A DNA stretch of 64,000 nucleotides from Amorphophallus konjac (lineage: Eukaryota; Streptophyta; Magnoliopsida; Alismatales; Araceae), in contig CM040118.1 in NCBI GenBank assembly GCA_022559845.1, positions 449,498,053-449,562,052 on the forward strand, written 5' to 3'. Position 1 is the first letter of the stretch. The number at the start of each line of letters is the position of its first letter. Position numbers and translations under genes: made by a program. The notes beneath the pieces were generated by a model. The model saw only the letters and a list, made by a program, of their open reading frames with translations. It ran no database searches and was not told the DNA's origin. This document shows, piece by piece, positions 33,441 to 43,989 of this stretch.

Positions 33441-33656
33441 CTCGGCCACCGGGACGATGCTGCCTTCAGGCGCAATCTCCCCCTCCTCCAGAGGCTCATC
33501 CGCCGTTCCGCGAGCACTTGAAATCTCCACAGCTGGCTCCTGCTAAAGGGCTTCGAATAAAAGGGCCAGCTTGCCCAGGCCCGCATCAGCTCCCGTCGGG
33601 CGGTCGACCGGCACAGCTGGAGCAGCTTCCTCCACAGCCTCCGGCTCGATTGATTC
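33441..33656 (-). CDS. Antisense gene exon 6
   Basis: 216 nt, phase 0 to 0, acceptor gaatttttag and consensus donor GAG|GTAAGC. Acidic (VEEAAPAVP ... DEPLEEGEIAPEG). A tag stop lies in frame at 33543-33545. No domain recognised. Confidence 0.68.
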
Positions 33657-33734
33657 CTAAAAATTCGGGCATAATAAGAACGAAGTCAGTGGGCGACCAC
33701 AGAAGGAGTCCTACGCGAATAAGCTTACACTTAC

Positions 33735-34063
33735 GGCAGCCTCCTCCATTAGGCTTAAAGAGCTAGCAAGTGAAGGGGCCTTGAAGATCGGCTCGGGCGG
33801 CTCAGACGTCTCAAACATGCCCTCGCCGGGGGCCGCTTCATCGGAGGAGTAGTCATAGTCTACCTCTTCGCCCGACGACGAACCAATCGCTACGGGTTCC
33901 TCCCTTGCCGGCAAAGGGACCTCCGCTTCGAGGTCGATGACTGGCGCATCCTCCCGAGGGCGGGGCGAGGCTGGTACCCCAGATTTCAACCTCTTCCTCA
34001 CATACATGTGCGTCGCCGGGAGATGTAGGCGGCCCAATAGCCCAATGGCTGCCGCTTCATCGC
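33735..34063 (-). CDS. Antisense gene exon 5
   Basis: 329 nt, phase 1 to 0, acceptor tttatgcgacag and consensus donor C|GTAAGTG. It encodes HLPATHMYVRKRLKSG and then a strongly acidic Ser/Asp/Glu region (SSSGEEVDYDYSSDEAAPG), a possible activation or interaction region. No known domain. Confidence 0.72.
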
Positions 34064-34153
34064 CTGTCGCATAAAGGAAAAAGGCGAGTCATATCAAAGC
34101 CAATGGGCTCCCAAAGAATGGAAGAAGTCAATTAAATGTACAAAGACAAATAC

Positions 34154-34273
34154 CCCCTTCAGCTTCTACAGTACGGGGCGGCACGCGGGCTTCCTCGACG
34201 GGCAATACCCTCCCAGAGGCCGCAGCCGTGCCCTCGCCCGAGGTCAGCACAGGTGCCGGCTCCTCCGGACCGC
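34154..34273 (-). CDS. Antisense gene exon 4
   Basis: A 120 nt exon, phase 1 to 1, bounded by a strong acceptor tttctttctttcag and donor G|GTATTTG. It encodes an Ala/Glu/Pro-rich linker with no recognised domain. It has no start codon and is too short to be seen as an ORF, so splicing is its only support. Confidence 0.65.
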
Positions 34274-34369
34274 CTGAAAGAAAGAAATGCAATTGTCAGA
34301 GGCACATACAAGGCCCGCCCCCGGGAGGCAAATAAATCCCAAAGGACGGCGGCGGCTGGTGAACCTCAC

Positions 34370-34693
34370 CAGCATCGTGACTCGGCCCAGTCCGGGTGAC
34401 TTCAAACTCCTCGAAGGACAAAATGGGAGCCACCGGAGAGACGGCCACCGAAGCCGGGGAGACCTCTGCCCTCCTTCCCTTTGCCTCCTGCCGCCCAGCC
34501 ACTTTGGCGGCCGCCAACGCCTTCTTAACGGGCGACTTGGCCCGGGACCTCCCCTTGGCTTGTGGTGGGGGAGTCGGAGTTGGCGCCGAAGTCGCCTCTG
34601 CTGCAGCCGCAGCTTCACCCACATCGGGGATGGGCGTAGGAGCCGGCTCCTCCACGTCAGGAATAGACACAGAAGCAGGCTCTTCCACAGCAG
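34370..34693 (-). CDS. Antisense gene exon 3 (paralogue of exon 2)
   Basis: 324 nt, phase 1 to 1, bounded by ttttgtctcag and G|GTGAGG. It encodes short Pro repeats (SIPDVEEPAPTPIPDVGE), then GRSRAKSPVKKALAAAK and ILSFEEFEVTRTG. The last two align with exon 2. The repeat of both segments, plus equal intron phase, points to tandem exon duplication. Confidence 0.75.
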
Positions 34694-34787
34694 CTGAGAC
34701 AAAAGGGGGAAAGACATTCAGGCGTCAAGGCCTTGCCTCGAAGTGAAAATAAACCTTAAAAGTACGCCAAGGGTTGGAGGTGCTGAC

Positions 34788-35090
34788 CGGCGGGTTGACT
34801 CGACTCGATCCGGGCGACCTCAAACTCCTCAAAAGATGGGATTCGCGGCACCGGAGGAGCAGCCGTTAAGGTCTTAGCAGTCTCTATTTTTCGCCGCTTC
34901 GCGTCCCGCTACTTGGCCGCTTTGGCGGCGTCCACTGCCTTCTGCACAGGCGACTTCGCCCGGGACCTCTTCACAGCCTTGGGCAAGGGAGCCGTGGTCG
35001 GGGCTGACAGTGCGGCGTCGAAGTATGCGGGCTTCTGGACGAGCCGAAGGAGGTTCCGGTACGTCGCCATTTGCACGCTGTCGGGATGGT
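34788..35090 (-). CDS. Antisense gene exon 2
   Basis: 303 nt, phase 1 to 1, between acceptor ttttgacag (35091) and donor G|GTCAGC (34787). It encodes a basic SRAKSPVQKAVDAAKAAK segment and an IPSFEEFEVARIE segment. A tag stop at 34909-34911 lies between them. Exon 3 encodes the same two segments in the same order. Confidence 0.75.
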
Positions 35091-35180
35091 CTGTCAAAAT
35101 AGACACACGCATATGATTAGCACCCGATAACCTGCTAAGGTCGCAGCAATGAGAATAAAAGAGGTGGAAAGGTTAAATAC

Positions 35181-37968
35181 CGTGAGGACCGGTGTACAAC
35201 CGAAGTGTTATCGGCCAGTAGCTCAGGGACGGCTCCTTGTCCTGACGCGCCGCCTCTCGGACCAGCCAGCATACGTCCTCGACCTTCTGGCACCGATCTG
35301 TAAGGGCAGCCAGATCCGCATGCTTCTTCGAAGAGAGGTGGCAGAAAAGATTGAAGTGGTCCATGCCCCACCTGTCGGCATAATAGTATGGGACGTGCAG
35401 ACGCTTGCTCAGGATGGCGGCCGTCTGATCCTCAATCTTCAGCCCATTCACCCGCAGCAGGACATACAGCCATGTGGTGTCCTTATAATTCTCAGGCTTC
35501 CTCTCCTCCCGCCTCATAAAAGTGCGGTATGGGCAGATCGGGTCCCTCTCCGAACGCCAGCTCTTTGCGGGAGTGCCCTCCTCTTCCATGGGGAGTGGAT
35601 AATTGATGAGCTCCAGTCGGTCACTCCCTATCCGGCAAAGGTCCCTCAGGGTCTTCCGGTAGCTATCCTTCGCCACCGGGGGTAGCTCCACTTTCGGTGT
35701 CGGCCTCGCTTCCCGAGCCTCCCGGCGAGCGGCCAGATATGCCACCACCTCCTTCTCCTGCCTGTTCTTGAGACGGAGGAGATGCTCTGCCTCAATATCG
35801 AGCACCGGTACCGGCTGTCTGCTCAGGAATTTCCTCTCGGCCCCGTCCCAGCAGTCGGTCTTGTGCAGCCGATAGAAAGCCGTCCGGGCGTTCCACCATT
35901 TTATATACTCCGGGGTCACCCGGGGGATGCGACCGAGGGCTGGCACTCTGAAGGTGGCAGAGTCCGCCCGATAGAAGAAATCCCACCAGCTCCTGGCATG
36001 CTCGGCGACTGAACTGCCCCGGAGATTTCGTGAAGGCAGGCCGAACTGTGCATGATAGACAGGGATATGCTGATCATATCCGAAGTTTCGGCCAAACCGG
36101 AAAGGGTAATATGACTCCAGCAGCACATTGTCCCCCTTCCTGAACGCCAGCACGCTCGGGCGGATGGATAACGCCCAGTCCCTGAGCTCGGGCTCCAGCA
36201 GCGGCCGGACCACAGTTTCCTGGCTGATCGGGTGGATATACTTTTCCACCTGTTCATCCTTGCATTCCCTCTTATTGTTCACCAGAGGGCTAGAATGCGC
36301 GGCCAATGTCCAGAAGTGGATGGTGCCGGCCGCGTCCCGCGGGACCATTGTCAACCGGCCCCGAATATCATACAGCCGCTGGGAAGTCGGGCCCGGCTCC
36401 ACGCTGGCGAATTCCAGCATCCTCGGCACCAGCCCCCAGTCTTGAAGAGCGCGCGGGGCGAACTCTGGGAATAGCGAACAAACCCACGCGTTGAAGAAGT
36501 GCAATGGGCACACGTACCGGGCTTGTCTCGGGAACTGATGGGTGTTGATGTCCCCCAGCGCCTTGTAGATCAAGCAGAGAGCAGCCGGGCACAGGGACAG
36601 CTTGACTCCCCACGCCATCTGACACGCTGGGTAGATGGCGTCCGGTCGAATGACTGTCTCGTCCCCGTACGGCATGGCAAACGAGCATAGCCAGTACGTT
36701 AAGTAAGCGGCGCAGTGCGTCAATGGGTCGACCCCCATCGGGTTGGGCCCACTCCGACGCCCCCTGGAAGGGATCTTCGCATCGGTCTTGGGCTTGGCAC
36801 GCTTCTTACGAGCAACAGCGGTGCCGATGCATGGAAACTCCGCATATTGCTTTAGCCCATCGTAAAAATACTGCAACCACAGAGTCAGGCGGACCCTCTT
36901 CCGATCCCTGCGAGGAGGCTGCCTGCCACCGTGTGCCAGCTGATATAACTCCCGGTACGCCTTCATGAGATGCCGATAGGAATACCCGAGAGAGTAGTAG
37001 CCATCCCCATTGGTCTCATCTTTGATCAAATCGGGGAGGCATACTTCTTCATAAGGCTCCCCGTCAATGGGCAAGCCGCTCAGCTGGCTGAGGCTCCACA
37101 GGTCCAGTGAAGTTTCACCTTCTGCCGTGTAGAAAGTGTTGGTCTCAACGCTGAACACCTCTATCATGCCGCAACAGAGGCCCTTGGAGATGGGGTAGCC
37201 GTAGCGGGAGACGTAAACGCTGTGATATATACCGGCTCGGACCAGCAACGGGGCGTAGTTGAATAGCACATACTCGGTGAACTCTACTGCCCCTTCTCGG
37301 AAGCTGTGTGCATCCTGAAGCTTCAGCTCCCCGAACCAGCCTAGCGATAGCTCGTACTTGAACCGGATGGCCAGGCAGTCCAGGATGAATGGCTCCTCCC
37401 TGTAGCCCCACTTCAAGGGAGCCAAGAACAGACCAAAGCGAGGCGGCTCGCCTTGCACCCGCCCAGCGGACATATCCCATTTCGCCGGGACGAATTGGGG
37501 TGCTCGCACCAACCTGTCTTCAGCCGGCAACACCTCCTGGATCCCCAGGACAGGCTTCCACTCCCGGGCCTCCCCCACCAGATACATCGGGATGCTCCTC
37601 GGGACGCTATACAACAAACTGTCGCGTGCTTGCAGGATCACTTGCTCGACCTCCCGCACAGCTCGTAGCTCCCGCCTCTCCTGGGAGCGGAAGTACTTCA
37701 AGAACCGGATGAGATGCTTATCCTTCGGGAAGTCCCTCCGATATTCGCCGGTCCGGTCGAAGGTGAAGCGGTTCTCAACCCGAGAGAGCAGATTATAGTC
37801 CATCGTCTCGGTCTCCGAGTCCGAAGACACGGCCAGTGCTGCTATTTCAGCATGCTCCCTATCCAACTCCTCTACGTTGAGCCATGTGACGGCTGGCACT
37901 GGAGGCTGGGGAACAAGGTCCGCACCGACCGCGGCAGCGGAAGCAGAAGAACCGCTTGGGGCAGCCAT
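35181..37968 (-). CDS. Antisense gene exon 1: plant mobile domain (PMD) protein
   Basis: A 929-codon open exon from ATG 37966-37968 (MAAPSGSS). Residues about 255-515 match the PMD pattern: CGMIEVFSVETNTFY, then GETSLDLWSLSQLSGLPIDG, then a membrane-like YLTYWLCSF and MAWGVKLSLCPAALCLIYKAL. PMD proteins occur in plant transposons and in the host MAIN/MAIL genes. Their biochemical role is not settled. Further on, residues 520-930 include repeated Arg/Lys-rich segments. A strong splice acceptor (ttgtactttgcag) sits 5 bp upstream of the ATG, so a 5' UTR intron is likely. The exon ends at donor G|GTATTT (35180). Read unspliced, the frame ends three codons later. Confidence 0.88.
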
Positions 37969-38224
37969 TTATCTGCAAAGTACAACAAACAGAAGATCAG
38001 AATAAGCCACAAGCAAAGGGAAATGAAAACTGTAAAGGGGCTCTACTACAAGTAAAATGAATAAGACACTGCCAATTTCTGACGAAATTTCGGCAGATTT
38101 TCCCCTAGGCCAAAGGCGTAAGGGAAAACACGGGTGCACGTCCACAAGGAGTGACGGCCCCAACAAAATCATGGTGGGCCCCGAGAGGCAACACCAGCAG
38201 TCCGCCAGTCGAAGAAGTCCTCCT
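37969..38224 (-). promoter_or_regulatory. Leader region of the antisense gene
   Basis: Contains the acceptor ttgtactttgcag|ataaatg next to the antisense ATG, which implies a spliced 5' leader. The matching donor was not identified. No TATA box was recognised on the minus strand. Confidence 0.4.
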
Positions 38225-38700
38225 GTTTACCCCTGCCGGTACACTGCCTAAGGCCTCCTTGCCGGTACGCCCCTGGGGGCCCTCACCGGTACACCCCCTG
38301 GGTGCCTTCCCCGGCACACCCCCTGAAGCGGCATTCACCGGTACGCCCTCCGTGGGTCTTCGCCGGCACAGCCATAGACAGCTTCCCCGGCACGCTTCTA
38401 GGCGCCTTCCCCGGCGCGCCCGCGAAGACCGTTTCGCCGGCACGCTCCAGTGCCTCTTCCCCGGCACGCCCTAAAGGGGCCTTCTCCAGCACACTCCTGG
38501 CAACCTCCCCGGCACGCCAGGAGGACCGCTCCCCGGTACGCCCTAAAGGGCCTTCCCCGGTGCACTCCTCGAGCCCTTGCCCGGCACACATCTTTGGTCG
38601 CTCCCCGGCACACCCCATGTGGGGTTTCGCCGGCACGCGTCTCCGCCCTCTCCCCGGCACACTCCGCAAACGCCCCCCCGGCACGGTCGAGGCCCCCCTC
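38225..38700. repeat. Array of CCGGCACRCC/CCGGTACRCC units upstream of the antisense gene
   Basis: Around twenty spaced units of CCGGYRCRCC, with spacers such as cctgggggcct and ctaaaggggcct, resemble the LTR arrays in core and spacing. The array lies 260-730 bp upstream of the antisense ATG, where a promoter would be. Confidence 0.85.
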
Positions 38701-38739
38701 CCGCCGGTGCGACCGGCGGTGGCCGACAGCAGGAAAAGG

Positions 38740-39300
38740 AGGGGAAGAAAAGAGAAGAAGAAGAAAGGGGGGAGGGGAAGAGAAAGAGAGGGAGATAGAG
38801 ACGGAGGGGACTAGGGCCCCAGCCGCTGTCCACGGTGAAGAAAAGAAAAAGGGGGGAAGAGAAGGGAGAAGAAGGGGGAGGAAGAAGGAAGAAGAGAGGA
38901 GAGGGGGAGAGGGAAGGCCTTCACGGCGAGGCCCGCACCACGACGACGGTAGCGACGGCAGTGGCGCTCACGGCGGCGTCCGGCGTCGGGGAGGAAGAAG
39001 AAGGAAAGAGGAGAGGGGGGGGTTCGTCCGCTGAAGAGAGAAAGAGAGGGAAGAGAGAGAATTCGAAGGGGGGTGGCGGTAACCGCCCCCGCCCCTTTTT
39101 TTTATAAAAAAAAGAAGAAAAAAAAGAGAGAAGAGAAGGAAGGGAAAAAAGGGGGAAGAGAGGAACGGGGAAATAAAATAAAAAGGAAGGAGAAAAAAAA
39201 AGGGAGGAGAGGAAAGATAAGTAAAAGAGAAGAAAACAAAAAAAGGAGGCAAAGGAGAAAATAAAAAAAGGGGGGAAACAAGAAAGAAAATAAAATTAAT
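38740..39300 (+). repeat. Low-complexity purine-rich region
   Basis: Mostly A and G with GAAGAAG and GGGGGAGAG runs, interrupted by a GC-rich stretch at about 38910-39000. Frames here are compositional artefacts. The antisense strand is CT-rich, which would suit a plant 5' leader. Confidence 0.8.
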
Positions 39301-39308
39301 TACCAAAT

Positions 39309-39415
39309 AAATATGAAATATATATACATATATATACACATATATGTACATATGTATATATATACACACATCCGCTTATATATATATATATATATAAGTG
39401 TACGTAAATAAGGCA
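39309..39415. repeat. (AT)n/(CATATA)n microsatellite
   Basis: Alternating ta/ca/cata repeats, ending in a pure (TA) run at about 39377-39394. Confidence 0.85.
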
Positions 39416-39429
39416 CAATAATAAGATGT

Positions 39430-39860
39430 TTACGGGGAACATTCCATTCCCACAATCCTGTGCGGACGGGCGTCCGTACAAGTGGAGACGACTTTATCCC
39501 CGCCCACAACGCACCCATGACACCACTACCCCGCCAACAAACAAGTCCTTCCCTGGCACGTAGTCTCGTGCCTCAGGCACCTCCCATCATACAAAATCGC
39601 CATCACGGGCCTTACGCCCGGATCGGCAGGACCTCTATCCTTGCGCTGACATTCGTCCCTTGACAACGAGTAAACCCCTTTCCGGCGCAAGGCCCCGTGC
39701 CCTAGCCACCCACTCCATACAATATTGCCATTACGGACCCTACGTCCGAAACGGCACGAATTCTCCCGTTGTGCTGGCATTTTCTTCTTGCCAACGAATG
39801 AGCCTTACCTTCCGGCGCAAGGCTTCGTGCCCTAGCCGACACTTGCATATCACTCGCTCG
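39430..39860 (+). repeat. Diverged tandem repeat, about 180 bp unit, two to three copies
   Basis: Units share acaa(t)atcgccatcacgg, ttacgcccg, an inner ttgcgctggcatt, and the border caacgagtaaacc / caacgaatgagcc followed by ttccggcgcaaggc. Non-coding. Confidence 0.65.
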
Positions 39861-39949
39861 TCAAAAAGAAAGAAGAAAATAAAATGGGGTTAAAAAATAG
39901 AGATACCCTACCGGACTTGCCCCTACACGGGGACAAGGGTAAAAATTGC

Positions 39950-40100
39950 AACAACCCGGCTGTGGCGAAAACCCGAAAGGGCGCTACAGGCAAAATCGGG
40001 TACCCCGCCGCGTGAAAACCCGAGGGGGCGTGTGGGCAAAAGCAAGAGGGGGCCGGTACCGGTGAAAACCCGAAAGGGCGCTTGTATCGGTAATGTGGTT
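39950..40100 (+). repeat. GTGAAAACCCGAAAGGGCGC motif cluster
   Basis: Three to four copies of gaaaacccgaaagggcg-type units. Related clusters lie in the second Tat element at about 59310-59460 and 60115-60260 on the minus strand, so this is a shared Tat feature. Confidence 0.75.
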
Positions 40101-40144
40101 CAAAAAAAAAAGAAAAGGGAGAAAAGAAGAAAAGAAAAGAAGAG

Positions 40145-41600
40145 ACCAACAAGCCATGTCAGCTCCCGGCACCCTGTCAACGCTGACGAAGAGACCAAGA
40201 GACAACAAACTAGGTCAGCTCCCGACACCCTGTCGACGCTGACGAAGAGACCAAGAGACAACAAACTAGGTCAGCTCCCGACACCCTGTAGACGCTGACG
40301 AAGAGACCAAGAGATAACAAACTAGGTCAGCTCCCGACGCCCTGTCGGCACTGACGAAGAGACCAAGAGACAACAAACTAGGTCAGCTCCCGAGACCCTG
40401 TCGACGCTGACGAAGAGACCAAGAGACAACAAACTAGGTCAGCTCCCGACGCCCTGTCGGCACTGACGAAGAGACCAAGAGATAATAAATCAGGTCAGCT
40501 CCCGACGCCCTGTCGACGCTGACGAAGAGACCAAGAGACAACAAATCAGGTCAGCTCTCGACGCCCTGTCGACACTGACGAAGAGACCAAGAGATAACAA
40601 ACCAGGTCAGCTCCCGACACCCTGTCCACGCTGACGAAGAGACCAAGAGACAACAAACTAGGTCAGCTCCCGACGCCCTGTCGGCACTGACGAATAGACC
40701 AAGAGACAACAAACCAGGTCAGCTCCCGACACCCTGTTGACTCTGACGAAGAGACCAAGAGACAACAAACTAGGTCTGACGAAGAGACCAAGAGACAACA
40801 AACTAGGTCAGCTCCCGACGCCCTGTCGGCACTGACGAAGAGACCAAGAGACAACAAATCAGGTCAGCTCCCGACGCCCTGTCGACGCTGACGAAGAGAC
40901 CAAGAGACAACAAACTAGGTCAGCTCCCGATGCTCTGTCGGCACTGACGAAGAGACCAAGAGACAACAAATCAGGTCAGCTCCCGACGCCCTGTCGATGC
41001 TGACGAAGAGACCAAGAGACAACAAACCAGGTCAGCTCCCGACACCCTGTCGACGCTGACGAAGAGACCAAGAGACAACAAACTAGGTCAGCTCCCGACG
41101 CCCCGTCGGCGCTGACGAAGAGACAGAGACCAACAAACCAGGTCAGCTCCCGACACCCCGTCGGCGCTGACGAAGAGACAAAGAGACCAACAAACCAGGT
41201 CAGCTCCCGACACCCCGTCGGCGCTGACGAAGAGACAAAGAGACCAACAAATCATGTCAGCTCCCGACACCATGTCGACACTGACGAAGAGACAAAGAGA
41301 TCAACAAACCAGGTCAGCTCCCGGCACCCTGTCGGCACTGACGAAGAGACAAAGAGACCAACGAACCAGGTCAGCTCCCGACACCCCGTCGGCACTGACG
41401 AAGAGACAATGAGTTCAATAAGCCATGTCAGCTCCCGACACCCCCTCGGCACTGATGAAGAGACAAAGAGGTCAATAAACCGTGTCAATGCCAGACACCC
41501 CGCCGGCACTAGCGAAGAAAAGAAGAGACAAACAAGTCACATCGGCTCCCGACACCCTGTCGGCACCGACGAAGAGAAAAAGAGACCAGTACACCTGCGG
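40145..41600 (+). repeat. 56-57 bp tandem array, about 25 copies
   Basis: The unit is ctgacgaagagaccaagag, then acaacaaactaggtcagctcc, then cgacaccctgtcgacg. Units vary at a few positions (gtcggcact / gtcgacgct), and the distal part shifts to a cgtcggcgct variant. One truncated unit occurs near 40770. A tandem array before the 3' LTR is typical of Retand-type Tat elements. Confidence 0.94.
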
Positions 41601-41633
41601 GCACCGCCCGGCTCATCCTTCGCCTGCGTTACC

Positions 41634-41650
41634 CGTGGGTGGGGGGCATT
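41634..41650 (+). other. Polypurine tract of the Tat element
   Basis: gtgggtggggggcatt directly precedes TGTGGACACC. This is the expected plus-strand primer position. Confidence 0.8.
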
Positions 41651-42437
41651 TGTGGACACCAAAAGTTGCACACCCAGATATCCTGTTCGGCCCAGCATCA
41701 ACAACGAAACCGAGTGAAGAAGTCCCGAGGAGACTGGCCATCCGGATTCCCAGAGCATGCGCACACTGCCGTGAGGCTGCCTCCAGAGTCACGACAGTGA
41801 AGAGAAATCAACCACCAAGGGCCTCACAAACCATGGGCCTCGAAGAAAATCAAATGGGCCACAACTCGTGCTCACAACGGGCTCAAAACGGGCTCAGAAA
41901 TGCACCCAGGGTGGCCTTCAGCGGCACACCCTTGCCCTTCAACGGCACACCCTGGTGGCCTCCAGCGGCACAGCCCACTTGCCCTTCAGCGGCACAGCCC
42001 ATTTGGCCTCTAGCGGCACAGCCCATTTGGCCTCCAGCGGCACAGCCCATTTGGCCATCAGCGGCACACCCTGGTGGCCTCCAGCGGCACAGCCCATTTG
42101 GCCTTCAGCGGCACAGCCCCTGGCCTTCAGCGGCACGCCCATTTGGGGCCTCAGCGGCACGCCCATTTGGGGCCTCAGCGGCACGCACTTTTGGCCCTCC
42201 TGCGGCACACTTATTGAGCCCGCCAGCGGCACAACGTGAAGGCTTTTCAACGGCCGAGCGACGTGACGCCCATGCCCTACGTATCCTTGGCGCGCAGTGA
42301 GCTGTCCGAGGTGTCAACCAGAGGTTGGGCCACGCAGGCTACTCCCCTGACATCCAGGACGGGGGAAGTCAAACCCCATCATGACCAGCTGCTTCCCGCC
42401 TCCGACTGCCGTGCTCGAGGGCTCCCGCTGCTGGGAG

Positions 42438-42444
42438 TATAAAA
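42438..42444 (+). promoter_or_regulatory. LTR TATA box (3' LTR)
   Basis: TATAAAA in the same context as 7841-7847. It could drive transcription into the flank at 46127 and beyond. Confidence 0.65.
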
Positions 42445-43989
42445 CCACTCCCATTCTGGCAGAGAAGGAGAGAGGAGACAGACGGAGAAGAGACCCCCAG
42501 GCAGAGAAGAACATGCACAGAGCCACCTACGAGAAGAAGGAAAAGAGAGAGGAAAAGGGAGAGGGCTCCGGCGGGGAGTCTTCCGACAACCACCAGGCAA
42601 AGAGAAGAGAGTAAGAGAGAGAGAGGGCTTGATGTAGTAGGGGAAGGTGGGGGAAAGAGCAGTGGACGATCGTCCCTGCTTCGATCCCCAACACCTCCTC
42701 CTCTTTTGTTCTTTGTTTTCCCCCCTCTCCGTTCTTTTGTTTTTTGGTTTTCTTTCTTGCCTATAGCCTTAGCTCGGGCATGTTTTGTAATGTATACGGG
42801 TGGCTACGGCCCTTTATTTCCCATGAATGAAGATCTCCCCCCCCTCAGTGGGTTTTCTCTTTGTCTCATTGTTTTGGGCCACAGTGCGTTTGGTCGTTTT
42901 TCCCTTCGCTTTCCGGTGTTTGCGTTCATCCCTCACGCCGACGGTTTCCTCCGGATGTGGCACCATCTCGAATGGTTTGAGGTCATGAACCTTCTCCTGT
43001 GAAGCCCAGTACCAGTACCTTCACCTGTGCCTGCCCCTTTGAACCTTTTTCCCTTTTGCCGGAAGTCCCTGTGGGTTTGATCGGTCTAACACCCCTCCCC
43101 GCTAGCAGACCAACCCTCTTTTGGAGCCCTGTCCGGTGCACTGCACTTTCCCCCAGCGGCACACCCTTCCGGCACCTTGGCCGGCACACCCATAGTAGCC
43201 CCCCCAGCGGTACACCTCCCCTTGGTGCCCCAGCGGCACACCTGGCCTCTCCCTAGCCCGGTACACCCCTCAAGCACCCTGTGCTTGTCCTTGGCCGGTA
43301 CGCCTTGACTAACCCAGCCCACCCTGTCCAGTCTTAGAGGTCTTCGGCTCGTTGTTTTCCCCTGTGTTTTCCGAGGTTTTATCAAGGTGTTGCCGCCCTC
43401 GGGCGCCCACCTCCAGTTGTCGGGTTCCGCCACTCCATGTGGGCGCGTTCCCTTATCTCCCTTACGCTCGGGTCAAGGGGAGATGCTGCCGAATTTTTGT
43501 TAGAAAATAACAACACATAAAAAGGCAAAAGGATGCAACAAACGAATGGGATAAGAAATACATATCAAAGACAACAAAACCATCAAACGAATAGAACAAC
43601 AACAGATTGCAAGAAGAGGAGGAAAGATTTGTATAAAACTACGCAAAACTCAAAGAAAAGAAGAAAGAAAGCCTTAAAAACAAGTAGCAGAGGAGTGGGC
43701 TTTCATCGGCATGTCTGTCCAGCCCTCGCCGGTACACCCTATTAGCCCTCCAGCGGCACACCCTATCAGCCCTTCAACGGCACACCTTCTTGGCTCCGCA
43801 CCGGCACACTCCTCCACCGTCTCATTCTTCCCCTCGCCGGTACACCCTATCAGCCCTCCAGCGGCACACCCTATCAGCCCTCCAGCGGCACACCCTATCA
43901 GCCCTCCAGCGGCACACCCTATCAACCCTTCAACGACACACCTTCTCGGCCCTTCAGCGGCACACTCTTCTCACCCTCCGAAGTGGAAC

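Larger units (their letters stand above)
22372..37968 (-). pseudogene. Intron-containing antisense gene of the Tat element (PMD protein), broken
   Basis: The gene runs opposite to gag-pol. Exons are 37968-35181, 35090-34788, 34693-34370, 34273-34154, 34063-33735, 33656-33441 and 33347-32402, the last continued after the nested Sirevirus by 22566-22372. All six introns (90, 94, 96, 90, 78 and 93 bp) have GT...AG borders and pyrimidine-rich or U-rich acceptors, and phases agree across every junction. Predicted length is about 1,740 codons. The N-terminus is a plant mobile domain, the middle is acidic and Pro/Ala-rich, and the C-terminus is Glu/Arg-rich and coiled-coil-like. Lesions are tag 34909-34911, tag 33543-33545, a 1 bp frameshift near 32790 and the Sirevirus insertion. 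Antisense ORFs are known in Tat elements; the spliced architecture here is my inference from the sequence. Confidence 0.82.

Noticed and set aside
40145..41600. CRISPR-like array
   Set aside because: Uninterrupted tandem repeats without variable spacers, inside a plant retrotransposon.
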